A stretch of 64,000 nucleotides of DNA from Verticillium longisporum. Taxonomy: Eukaryota > Ascomycota > Sordariomycetes > Glomerellales > Plectosphaerellaceae. Both the position numbers and the translations under genes were made by a program. Below are positions 14,100-25,369 of this stretch, piece by piece (positions within the stretch are counted from its first letter, which is position 1; every line of letters begins with the position of its first letter). The stretch lies in NCBI GenBank assembly GCA_019188255.1, contig JAETXT010000012.1, forward strand, positions 1,798,001-1,862,000, read 5' to 3'. A model generated the notes under the pieces. That model did no database searches. It saw nothing but the letters and a program-made list of their open reading frames with translations, and was not told the origin of the DNA.

Positions 14100-15039
14100 A
14101 TAATATATATAAGGGTAGAGTTATAATAGATTTTAAGTAATTAAACGATATATCGGTATTAGATAATTATCCTATATTATTATAGAAGGAGATTATTAAT
14201 AGATTATATAGGAAGGCCTTTCTATTAATATTTAATATATCTATATTCTTCTATTACTTATTAATCTATAATACTTATAAGGATTAAATAGTTATTATTA
14301 ATTTATAAGGACTAGAAAAGTCCTATATAGTATTAATAGGATACTAGAACTCTCTAATATATATTTAATACTTTATAGATTAAAAGCTATATCTATATTA
14401 ACGTTTTACTCGAATATATATCGACGATATAATAGTTTTTAGTAACTCGTTTAAGGAATATCTAGAATATTTATAGATAGTCCTTAGCCTCTTCGAGGAA
14501 TCTAGACTAATATTAAGCTTAATAAAGTCCTTCTATATATACCCCTCTATTATATTACTAGGATTTCGGGTTAATACCTTAGGATTATCGACTATAATAG
14601 AGAGATTAATAGCTATTATTAAGCTAAAGTATTTAATATTACTATTAGACCTAGAGACCTATCTAGGAATAATAGGATAATTATATAGATTCGTTCTATA
14701 TTACTAGCTTAAGGCTAAGCTATTAGAGGACTAGAAGATCGCTTTACTTAGATAATTCTAGGAAGAGGGTAAAGTCGACCCTTAAAAGAAGATAAATAAA
14801 TATACTTAAATAATATATACCTTAAAGCGGACCTTTATCTTAATAGGAGAGGAAAAGGAAATATTCTATATTTTATAGGAATAGTTAATATAGCCGACTC
14901 TACTATATTATTATAACTTAAATAGAATTACGTTCTTTAAGATAGATATTAATAGTAGAAGCTTTAGCTTATTTATATTCTATATAGATATTTATTAGGA
15001 TAATAGATATATCTCCGATAAGATAATATAGCTAGTAAT
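14100..15039 (+). pseudogene. L170-1 reverse transcriptase and start of RNase H
   Basis: Reading through RIP-type stops gives a Ty3/Gypsy RT: a VIDFRQLN-like block near 14,125-14,145, then the YIDD active site at 14,417-14,428 followed by IIVFSNSF. Both catalytic aspartates are still encoded, unlike in L170-2 (YINN) and L170-3 (YIND). The frame is interrupted at 15,044 by L191b and resumes at 23,002 with an RNase H TDH-A-like block. It cannot make protein. Confidence 0.75.
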
Positions 15040-15044
15040 ATTCC

Positions 15045-15235
15045 TATAAGGAGTTGGACGTTAGACGTCTAGCGGCGGGTTATCGCCGATAGATCGGCGA
15101 TAAGATCTAGTTTATAAATAGAGTCGAGGCTATACTCGATAGCCTCGATAAGTTAAAGTTATAATATTAGTACGCTAATTAAAATCCGAACTATCTACTT
15201 TCCCTAATTAAGGCCCTTAGCCTAATACCTTTATA
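15045..15235 (+). repeat. 5' LTR of L191b
   Basis: 191 bp, tataagg...cctttata, immediately after TSD attcc. The next bases (ttctttaacttctata) are where the primer-binding site should lie. I could not match them to a known tRNA after RIP. Confidence 0.9.
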
Positions 15236-15299
15236 TTCTTTAACTTCTATAATCTATAATTAGATTAAGCCGAGTAATAGATTAAACTAGGCGTACTAG

Positions 15300-16440
15300 G
15301 ACTTAGAAGCGAATTACTAATTATAGTAGTTAATAGTCGGACGATGAGCTAGTAGGGACGCTATCGGAATCGTCGAGAGATAGTCGTAGTAGAAAGATTA
15401 TACCTGAACCGGGATCCTTTCCGCTAGAGTATCGCTAGACCATCGAAGAGCCTTTTCGATAAGCGGAACCTTAATTATAGGTATTCTAGGCCTTAGTCGA
15501 GGAACTCCGAGAATAGAGGCTAGAAAATCGACTTCTAATCTAATACTTTATTGAACGGACTCTAATCGTAAAGAATTACGATAAGCCTCCTATTTATAAT
15601 TATAAGATATTCGAAGAGGACGCTACGATCGCCTAAATTAACGACTAGCTTATTACTATTAAGGCCGGAAATGCTTTCTAATTTAATATAAATATAGCCT
15701 AAATTATCGAATAATCGACGACTAAACTTACTTATATTCTTTAAATAGTATAGCGAAACTATATACGAAACCTAGAAACGATTCGCTAAGAGGACCCTAA
15801 TATTAACGATATAAATATCTATCAAGAGGACTTTTAAAGCTTTATTAAATAAGAATACCTCTTAAAGGACTTATAAAACCTAGCTTATTAGGAATAGCTA
15901 TATTCGCTATACCTTAAGAATAATAGAGATATCTCCCCTTTAATATTCTTTAATCGTTAAGAAAGTATTTACTAACTATTTAGCGAAAGCGTAGACTATA
16001 GCGAAGAGTATATTTTCGGATATTTCTAATAGCTCCCTTACTTTATATAGGATAAGTTAATAGAGTATTATATTCCTATTAAGGATACTAGAACGGTTAT
16101 ATACGAAGCTTAGAGAATATAGGACGCTAACTAATCGTAGAATAAATAATAAGAGAGTAGGAAACGAATATACTCTTAATCGAATTAGGGCGAATAATAT
16201 AACGTAGTACCTACGTATAGGGGGCCTAAGAGAGAAACCCTATAGGATTAATCGCTAGCGAAACGAGGACGACCCTCGTACTATAATAGAGGGACTACTC
16301 CTCGCTAAACGAGGAACCCGAACCTATACCCTATAAGAACTCCGTCTAGAGGCTAAAGGGCCGCCCCTATAATATCTATAAATATATACTTCTATTATAA
16401 TAAAACTAGCTACTAGGTATAAAATTACCTATAGCTAGAC
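15300..16440 (+). pseudogene. L191b gag with CCHC zinc knuckle
   Basis: One frame stays readable with only TAA/TAG interruptions from about 15,430. It is rich in Glu, Arg and Leu at first, then PPIYNYK and FEEDATIA-like blocks typical of a capsid. At 16,387-16,428 the codons fit CX2CX4HX4C exactly if TAC/TAT codons are read back as Cys (TGC/TGT) or His (CAC). The linking residues NKTG are intact and WVQN is recovered from tag gta taa aat. That knuckle marks the nucleocapsid end of Gag. The start codon is lost, as ATG becomes ATA under RIP. Confidence 0.7.
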
Positions 16441-16559
16441 CCCTAGAGATATAAGGCTATAATTATAAGTATATAATTACCTAAATTCGAGGGCGTCCGG
16501 ATAATAGAGCTCTCGGAAAACGACTTAATATAGGCCCCGACTTAAAGGGTATTACGCTT

Positions 16560-19500
16560 AAAATGAATATCGGGAAAACCGTTAAAGTATTAGCGATTAC
16601 CCTATAATAAAGTAAAGAGATTGAATTCTCTATTAACCTAGATATTAATACTATAATAGATATTATTAATCCTACTCTTATTTAACTATTAAAGTTACGA
16701 GAAATAGAAGGTATAGAAGCCCCCGAACTATAAACGTTTAATAGCTAAATAGCGACTAGTTACGGGATATTTACGCTCTTTTTCTATCTATTAGATATAT
16801 AGAACCGCCCCTAATTATTACGCTAGCTATTTATATATATAGAACGGCCCGAAGGGTCTAGCTATATACTCCTATTTAACGATAGTATAAGGAAGGAAGG
16901 CATTTAAATAGATACCTCTACCCGATCCTTTACCTAGAACTATATATTAAATATAGACCTAGAAGAGTTTATAAAGATATTAATCGAGGATAAGGCTAAG
17001 GCTTATATCGCTTATATTATTTAGGCTATAGTAATAACGCCCAATATAACTATCCCTATCGTTAATAACCTATCCCCGAATAAGGGGCGGGCTAAAGCAC
17101 TTCCTATAGAACTTACTAAATTCGAAGATATTTTCTCTAAAGACTTAGTAAAGGAACTATTAATACTAAAAGACGTAGAGTACTCGGTAGACCTAAAAGA
17201 GAGAGCCGAACCCCTTTATAGCCCTATCTACCTATTATTATAGAAGCAATTAGAAGAGCTCCGTCGCTATATTATAGAAGGGGAAGCTACGAGGAGGATT
17301 AAAAAGTCTATTAGCCCTATAGGGGCCCCGGTCCTATTTATACTAAAGAAGGACGGGAGCCTACGTTTATATATAGACTACCGAAGCCTTAATATAATTA
17401 TAATAAAGAACCGTTACCCTCTCCTACTAATAGGCGAACTTTTAGACCGCTTCGTAGGAGCGAAGTACTTTTCTAAGGTCGATATCTAGGACGCTTATTA
17501 CTAGATTCGCATTAAGAAGAGCGATTAATAGAAAACGGCTTTCTAGATAAGATATAGGCACTATAAGTATACTATAATACTATTCGGATTAATAAATACT
17601 CTTACTACTTTCTAGGCGTATATTTACTAAGTATTTACTAGACTATTAGATAACTTCTATATTACTTACCTAGACGATATATTAATCTATTTATAAATAA
17701 GGGAGGAATATATAGCCTACCTCTAGTAAGTCCTAAAGAGACTTTAGGACTTCGAGCTCTTCGCTAAATAGTCGAAGTACCTATTTTACTAAAATAAGGT
17801 AGAATTCCTAGGATTTATTATCTTAAAAGAAGGTATAGCTATAGATCTAAACTATATCCGAGCTATAGCTAAATAATAACCCCTAGAATCCTTTAAGGAT
17901 ATATAAATATTCCTAGGCTTTATAAACTTCTATAGATAGTTTATAGAGGGCTATTTAAAAATAATAGCCCCCCTATCCGCCCTATTAAAGGGAAGTATTA
18001 TAGGGGTTAAGAAGGGGCTATTCGAATAGCTACCCGAGGCTTAGAAGGTATTCGAATAGTTAAAAATTATATTTACTATTACTACGATTTTAAGATATTA
18101 GGACTATATACTAGAAGGCTAAGTCGAGACCGATATATCTAACGATACTATCTCGGGGATCTTTAGCTAAAAGTATAAAAATAAGTAGAGGCTAGTTATT
18201 TACTATTCGCGGAAACTATTACCGATTAAATAGTAATAGGGCACTAAGTAATAAGAACTATTCGCGATCGTAGAGAACCTTAAATATTAGCGCTATTATT
18301 TAGAGGGTATAGGATAGGTTTTCACTATATTAACCGATTATTAAGCTCTTAAGAGTATTATATAAATACTAATAAGAGACCTTTAAGGAAGGTTTATATA
18401 ATAAATATATAGACTATTATCTTTTAATTTTAAAATCTAATACTAGCTTAGGGTTATAAACCTAGCCGATAGCCTCTTAAGGCGATCGGACTATATAGGG
18501 GGACGAGCACCGATAAGCGATATACTTCCTACTTTATCTAAAAAGCTATAATTAGCGGAAGACCTAGCTATAGACGTTTAGCGAGCTATCGCTAAGACTA
18601 AGCTAAAGAACGCTATAAATAGAGCCTACGTCTAAGCTATAAAGGCGACCCTATAAAGATAGAAGCTTATCCCTATATCGGAATAATATTATAGCTCTAG
18701 GGAAAGGGGGACCTTACCCCCTAAGCGAAGAGTAAAATATATTTACGCTATTATTAAGAAAAAAGCGAAGAAAGAAGCTCCTTCTCGACCCCGAAGCCGA
18801 AAAGCCGAGGCTAAGAAGTTAGCGATAACTCGCTAGGAGATTACTTAAATAGAGTCTAAGGACCTAGGAGAGTCTAGGGTTACTATTCTAGATTAATATA
18901 TCCTACGTTCTATTATAAAGGAGCTTATAAAGAACGAAATAGTACTAAGGCCTATTTCTACTTTAGAATTCGAGAACTTAGTTAGAGGTCTATAAGCTAT
19001 TAATCCGGGATATTTTCTCTAAAAGGAGAATATAAGCTAATAAACTAGAAGAAGAGCGGGGTATACCTTAGATAAATAAAGTACCTTCCTCTTTAAGGGA
19101 CGACTCGTTATCCCTCGATAAGGGACTCTCTATAGGGGGCTATTAAAATAATATTATAATAACCCGTAAATAGGATATATAGGGGCTAATAAGACCCTCG
19201 AACTTCTAAGGAGAAAGTTCTATTAGGAGAATATATTAGCGGATATATATTAATATATTACCGAGTACCTAGTATATTAAGGGATATAAGTACCTTAGTA
19301 TAAGCTATATAGGAAGCTATAATCGCTACTGCTCCTATTATATCCCTTCTAAGAAATCTCCTTAGACTTTATTATAGGTTTAGCGCTAATAATAAAGGAT
19401 AATAGTCTAGAATATAATTCTATCTTTATTATCGTAGATCGTTTTACGAAGGTTACTTAGTTCCTAGTAACCTATAAGATACTTACGGCCGCGGGCTTAA

Positions 19501-20400
19501 GCGCTATTCTTTACGAAGAAATAGAGTATCGGTTCGGGAGTCCGGAGGGTATTATAAATAATAGGGATAAGCTCCTTATTAGTTAATTCTAGGAGGAATT
19601 CTACTAGGAAAGAGCAATTAAACGCCGCCTATCTATAGCCTATTACCCTTAGATAGATAGATAGATAGAGAGAACCTACTAGACGCTAGAAAAGTACCTT
19701 CGCTATATTAGCGACTAAGCGCTAAAGGAGTAGCTATATTACTTAAAAGAAGTAGAGTTCTCTTATAATAATAGTATATATAGTACTATTAGTATCTTAC
19801 CGTTCAAGGCCCTATATAGGTACTATCCGAGGATAATCGATTACGTAGCCCTAAAAGAGGATATTAAGGTCGAGGGCGTAAAGGAAAGAATTAAAAAGAT
19901 TATAACTATTCGCTAACTAGTTAGCGAAAACTAGTAATATATAGTATATACTTAAGCTTTCTACTACGATAAGAGGTATATACTTAAGGTCTTTAAGGTC
20001 GGAGACGTCGTAGGCCTCTCTATTAAGAACTTCCGCTTTAAGTTAAATTGGAAGCTAGCGCCTAAGTATATCTAGGTAAAGATTACGGAGAAAGTAAACG
20101 AATAGGCCTACTATATATTACTCCCCGAGATATATACTAGGATATACAATATCTTCCTAGTATCCTCCTTAGAACCCTAGTATAATCGCTAAATAAGCGC
20201 TAAATAATCGGCCTACCTCCCTATATTAGAAAAAGAATAGGAAGAATAGGAACTCGAGGATATCGTAGCCTATAAAGAGGATTAAGGATAAAATTTCTAT
20301 TTAATAAAATAGGCGGGGTAGCTAATCGAATATAATACCTAGGAGCTAGAAAGCTATTTAGAAAATATAGTTTAAACCTTAAAAAAATATAAGAAATATT
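16560..20400 (+). pseudogene. L191b pol: protease, RT, RNase H, integrase, chromodomain
   Basis: Domains in order: protease-like region (about 16,560-16,760, weak); RT with [10 protein letters not shown] at about 17,343-17,372 and YLDD at 17,667-17,678; RNase H (about 18,110-18,300, TDTSND block); integrase (about 19,090-20,000); and a chromodomain at about 20,258-20,395 (NFYLIK core). Integrase D1 is at 19,365-19,367 and E at 19,668-19,670 within the RIP-altered HPQTDGQTER block (19,644-19,673). The second catalytic position (19,560-19,562) is AAT, Asn instead of Asp, with exactly 35 residues to E. In this family the chromodomain guides integration to H3K9-methylated chromatin. Many stops make the gene dead. 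Confidence 0.85.
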
Positions 20401-20539
20401 AGAAATATAGATATAAGCGATAGGATAAGTAGCTAAGGGTTACGAGAAAATAAATAATAGAGCTATATAAGAAAAGAAATAATAATACTAATACTAGGCC
20501 TACGATAATAACGTCGGTTCGCCGATTAACTATCGCGAT

Positions 20540-22620
20540 AGCGCCTAATAGTAGTCTATCGTCGGGACTAATACTACCTAAGGAAACCCGCTATACTATT
20601 CCTAACCCTCGTCCAACGTAATAGGCGAAAGCTCGCTAATAAGTTCGTCCTCCTCCTCGCCGCTATTACTAGTAAAGCTACTAAGCACTTTACTCTAAGG
20701 CGATATTACTAACCGACCGCCTAGAATACGGCCATTATATATAGATCGACTAGCTAATCTAGTACTATAAAGAACCTTCTAAGGCGTCTAATACGCTTTC
20801 TTCGCTAGGGGGGGGCTAGGGGTAGTTAAAGCTATAGGATGCTTCGATAAAGCTATTATAGGAATATAGGTCGCCTTAGCTATAGGATATATCTTAGACG
20901 GTCTACTAGACTGGGTAATTAAACTAGAAGCCTTCGCTAAGGGAATGGGGGGTAGTAATATACTATAAAGATAATTATTAATAGGAACGTAGCGACTAAG
21001 GGTTACTATAAGGGCCGTAGCCTTACCCTTACCCTTATCCTTATTATAGGAAAGTAGGAGACTACTATCTAGAGGACGAGCGAGGACGTTATCGGTACTA
21101 TCTTCGGTATATTTAAAAAGATCGAGGTTGCTCGCTAAAGGAGCGGAGGAAATACTATAGGAAGCTAGACGTTTAGAAAACAACGATACTAATATACTAG
21201 GTTCGCTAATATCCTCGTTATTATTATCGACCTCTAAGACCTCTAGCGTCTTAGGGGCTATGCTTATAATATAAAGCGCTTCCTAAGCTTTAATAAGCTT
21301 AGCCTTAGTAGTAGTAAGCCGTTTCTCCTTAATAGCCTTCTCTTTAGCGGCCTTCGCTAATGCCTTAGTAGTAGTAGTAGCTTTCTTCTTAATAGCCGCT
21401 TCAGCCTTCTTCTTCTTAGTATTAGCCTTCTTCTCGGTAGCGACGTCCTCTATAGTAGTAGTAAGGTACTAAGAGGCGCGAGACGAGGGACGGCTAATAG
21501 GGCTACGATTAGGGTAATATATTCCTAAAAGGCGAGGATACGCTAGAGCATCGCTATTTAGAGCCTCCTCTAGGAGGGGGGAAAGGTTCGCATTAAAGGG
21601 GATCTTATCTATATTATATAAGGTCTTACCCTCTTTATTATCTTCTTCGCCCTCTAAGGGCCGATTATATAGTTTAATCTCTTAATCGTATATAGTAAAG
21701 TCGAGAGCATCGGCTTCTTTATAATAAATAATATATATAGGCTAGTATATAGCGATAGCCTCCTCTATAGCGTTAATAGATAAAGGCTTTACTTATAAAG
21801 GTTAATCGGCGAAGAATCGTAGAAAGATCGGTAAAAACTTATAGAGTAACGAAGCTAGAGAGATAGAAGGGTATAGGTCGAAGAGGTCTTAATAAGGAGA
21901 TATTATTCTAATTAGTAATAAAGAACCTAAAGACGCTATCGTAACTTATAGTATTATAATACTAGCTATAGTAAAAAGGGTTAGCGCCTAGGTAGGATAT
22001 CTTCTTAAAGCATTTAATTAACTCCGTTAGCTAAGCGAGGTAATAGGTATATTACTTCGGATTATAGTTTATTAAGTTAATTATATCGCTCTCTATTATA
22101 TCGACTATTATATAATACTAAATATACTAAGCTAAGCTATAGAGAGGCTTAGGAATCTTTTTATATTAATAAATATTAAAGGAAGATCTTAGCGAACTTA
22201 TAAAGAGATAAGCTCTTTTATCGTATTCGTAATAAACGCATTTACTAGACGAATAACCGGCTATATACTCTATACTAGGTTAGGAGGCTAATTTACCGAA
22301 ATAATATTTATAAGGAGGGTACTAGAGCTCCGAGATAGCTAGGCGATTATCCGCTTCCTAACCGGAGTTAGGATTAAATGGATAAGTATTATTAAAACGA
22401 AGAGCGATATCCGATATAGTAGCGATAGGGATTTAAATATAAAAACGTAAAGGGATCTTACGATATATAGTCGTAGTAATAGAATCGTCGAGTCGTTATA
22501 TAATAGGCGAAAACCTAGTAACGTATAGCTATATAAGGAAGAAGAAAATTAGGCTTATATAGCGAAGAGAAGCCTAAGAGTTAGTAGGGAAAATTATTTT
22601 ATATTATTGCCTATTCTTAA
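20540..22620 (-). pseudogene. antisense accessory ORF of L191b, unknown product
   Basis: On the strand opposite to gag-pol, one frame can be followed for about 680 codons, interrupted by TAA/TAG. One change of frame occurs near 21,880-21,910 (indel, intron or frameshift). The best-kept part is nearly stop-free: 131 open codons at 20,788-21,183, preceded by about 90 more with a single TAG. It encodes a Lys/Ala-rich, probably helical or coiled-coil stretch (21,250-21,460; EKKANTKKKKAEAAIKKK), an acidic segment, then a Ser/Pro/Leu-rich tail with NKDKGKGKAT. The N-terminal part is rich in Tyr, Ile and Leu. The 3' end overlaps the end of pol. L191a, d, e and g carry the same frame. I do not recognise the protein. 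It is not gag, pol or an obvious envelope. Confidence 0.6.
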
Positions 22621-22792
22621 CTATCGCGACTATTACTATTATTATAATACTACTTAGCGATACGCCTAAATTAAGGCGTAACCCTATAAAGGAACTAGAA
22701 TAAAGGAATACTATATACTAGGGTCCTATAAAGAGCTATTATCGGGAGATATAACGACGAAGGCATCACGAGTTCTAGGGACTAGACCTCCT

Positions 22793-22805
22793 AGAGGGGG
22801 GGCAA
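22793..22805 (+). promoter_or_regulatory. polypurine tract of L191b
   Basis: agaggggggg followed by caa, directly before the 3' LTR at 22,806. It would prime plus-strand DNA synthesis. The same tract precedes the 3' LTR in L191e and, as its complement, follows it in L191a and g. Confidence 0.8.
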
Positions 22806-22996
22806 TATAAGGAGTTAGACGTTGGACGTCTAGCGGCGGGTTATCGCCGATAGATCGGCGATAAGATCTAGTTTATAAGTAGAGTCGAGGCTATACTCGA
22901 TAGCCTCGATAAATTAAAGTTATAATACTAGTATGCCGATTAAAATCCGAACTATCTACTTTCCCTAATTAAGGCCCTTAGCCTAATACCTTTACA
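22806..22996 (+). repeat. 3' LTR of L191b
   Basis: 191 bp, ending cctttaca with an un-mutated CA terminus, followed by TSD attcc (22,997-23,001). Confidence 0.9.
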
Positions 22997-23001
22997 ATTC
23001 C

Positions 23002-24420
23002 TTAATAAATTAATAATGAAATTAGAAGCTTTAATTAAGGCTATAGAACTAGAAATAGCCTATCTAGTATAAGCTATATAGAAGCTATAGACTTTAATCT
23101 AGTCTTATTAATACTCTATTATTATATTAATAGATTATTAAATATTAAAAGGGATTATTAACTATATTAGTCTTATTATAATAGATATTAATAAAGCGAA
23201 CCTAAGATTTATATTAATAGCGACTTACCTAAGTTAATTCCGCCTCGATATAGTATATATACTAGATAAGATAAACCTTATCCTAGATACTCTCTCGAAG
23301 CTACCTATTATTAAAGATAAGTTATATTAATAGGAATAGGAAGCTAAACTATAGTCCTAGATTAATTATAAACTAGATAATATATAGGACGATACTATAT
23401 ACCTATTAAGCCTATATATAAAGATATCTACTACTCTCTAATAGAGGATTATAGATAGATATTAGATAGATATATATTATAAGAATATTCTATAATAGAT
23501 TTAGGACTTAAGAAAATGTAAATATAGGCTAAAGACTAACCTCCTAGCCTTCAAGGAAGAGGATAGTCTACTATATAATATCGAACTAAGGACTATTAGA
23601 CGATAGTTATATATATTAAAGGCAATCGTACTAGAACTACTCTAGAGAATATATAATAGAGGCTATTACTTTAGACTAGATAAGATATTTTACGAGCTTA
23701 ATAATATATAGTTTAAAGGGAAACGATGAATAGTAAAGAAAAAGTAGAGGTATTATCTAGAGTACCTTATATTCTCTATAAATAGAGATAAACTATTAAA
23801 TGAATTATAATCTATTTAGATATTAATAAAGCTATTCTATATAATTATAATTAATTTTATTATTAGACTATTTAAAGTACCTATATAGTTCTTATTCTAG
23901 AGGCTATTAGAATTAAAGGTATAATTCCTCGATTCGATAATAATAGTAATAGATATATACTCTAAGAAGACCCTATTTATCCCTAATAGTACGGAGTATA
24001 ATATTAAAAACTAAGCTATCCTCTTTATTAGAGGTCTTCTCTCTATAGACTAGGGTTTACTATTAGTAATTATCTCTAATAGAGATTTAAAGTTTATAGG
24101 CTTATTCTAGAAGAACGTATTTAAAGTATTTAAAGTCGACCTATTATTCTCGATTATATAGTACTTATAGATTAATAGATCGTCCGAATAGAAGAATTAG
24201 ATAGTAGAAATCGCCTTAAGATACTATATATTATTATCTAATATACCCTAGCTAGATATCTTAATTCTACTTTAGTTTACTCTTAATAATACTAAATAAT
24301 ATACTATTAATTATACTCTAAATAAGCTATTCCTAGGATTTAAGCCTATAATAGCTATAGACTAGTTAATAGGCGGAATATAGGACGGGGAGACTATTAA
24401 AACTATAAGAAAGCTCTATT
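23002..24420 (+). pseudogene. L170-1 RNase H end and integrase
   Basis: Continuation of L170-1 pol after the L191b insertion. RNase H ends in a region resembling the family's LSQFRLDIVY block near 23,225-23,260. Integrase D1 is at 23,952-23,954, and E at 24,186-24,188 in a SSE(R)-like block. The second catalytic codon at 24,078-24,080 is AAT (Asn) in an NRDLKF context, 35 residues before E. The D-to-N change equals the one in L191b. Confidence 0.7.
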
Positions 24421-24774
24421 AATAGGAGGTATAAATATCTATAGCTTATATATAAGCTAAAGCTAAGAAGGCCTATAATAAGAAATACCGATTAATATAC
24501 TATAAAATTAATAATAGAGTATTTCTTAAATTAAATAAGGGATATAAGCTTCCTAGTAGATTATTAAGGAAATAGATTTAATAATAAGTAGGACCCTTTA
24601 CTATTCTAGAAAAAAGAGGCTTTCTAGTATATAAACTATAGTTCCCTATAAAATAGAGAGTATATAATATAATATCTATAAAGTAGCTTATTCTATATCT
24701 ACTAAATAATAATCTATAAGTATATTAATCGTCTACGATTAAACCTATAATATCGGAAGAGGATAGGGATTAAT

Positions 24775-24935
24775 ATAAAGTCGAGAGACTATTAGATCGC
24801 TATATAAGATAGCTATCTAGCTAATTATAGCTATAATACCTTATAAAATAGAAGAATTAAGGATATAAATATAATAAATAGATATATTAAATAGATATAC
24901 TTTATATAGTAAACGACTTAGTATATAGATATAAG
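24775..24935 (+). pseudogene. L170-1 chromodomain
   Basis: After reading TAA/TAG as Trp or Gln and ATA as Met, the frame gives a KVERLLDRY start, a YL(V/M)KWK-like core and an NDLVY helix. This is the layout of a chromodomain at the C-terminus of a chromovirus integrase. Confidence 0.6.
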
Positions 24936-25169
24936 ACTAAATACCTAATATAGACTATAGAGATTTAATAGCCTATTTACTAAGAACTAGAAACGATAAT
25001 CGTTAATCGGATTCCGCTAATTAATATTCAAATTAGAATCTAATTATAGGGACTAGGTAATAGTTTTAATAGAGATAGCGAATAAATAAGTAAATAGAAG
25101 GAATATAATATTAATATAGATTATATTATTTACCCCTTAATATTCTATATAACTTTACCTCCTACTATT

Positions 25170-25310
25170 ATTACCTTTATCTTTACTATATTTATCTTTA
25201 TTATTATTTATATCTTTACTATACTTATCTTTATTATTATTTATATCTTTACTATATTTATTTTTACTATTATTCTCGTCTTTACTATACTTATCTATAT
25301 CCTATACTAT
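25170..25310 (+). repeat. short tandem repeat in L170-1
   Basis: About four imperfect copies of a roughly 33-bp unit built on atctttactatacttatctt and ttattattattt. The unit lies between the chromodomain and the 3' accessory frame. The same place in L170-2 (about 34,140-34,265) and L170-3 (about 61,090-61,160) also holds repeats, with different copy number. Confidence 0.6.
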
Positions 25311-25369
25311 TCCTACTAATTACTACTTAGTAACTATATAGCATTATATCTAATTATATTAAGACCTAA

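Larger units (their letters stand above)
15045..22996 (+). mobile_element. L191b, full-length Ty3/Gypsy chromovirus
   Basis: 7,952-bp element with two 191-bp LTRs and a perfect 5-bp target duplication, attcc, at 15,040-15,044 and 22,997-23,001. It is inserted into the RNase H of L170-1. It is the least decayed copy: CpG is well kept (for example ctagcggcgggttatcgcc in both LTRs) although CpA and TpG are nearly gone. The 3' LTR still ends in CA; the 5' LTR ends in TA. Order: LTR, leader, gag with CCHC knuckle, protease, RT, RNase H, integrase, chromodomain, an antisense accessory frame, polypurine tract, LTR. The two LTRs differ at about ten positions, all transitions, as expected of RIP. Confidence 0.93.

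Noticed and set aside
19651..19670. (GATA)n microsatellite, also seen as (TCTA)n near 8,025 and in the other L191 copies
   Set aside because: It is the RIP-altered coding sequence of the integrase QTDGQTER block (CAGACAGACGGACAGAC-type codons turned into tagatagatag), not a true microsatellite.
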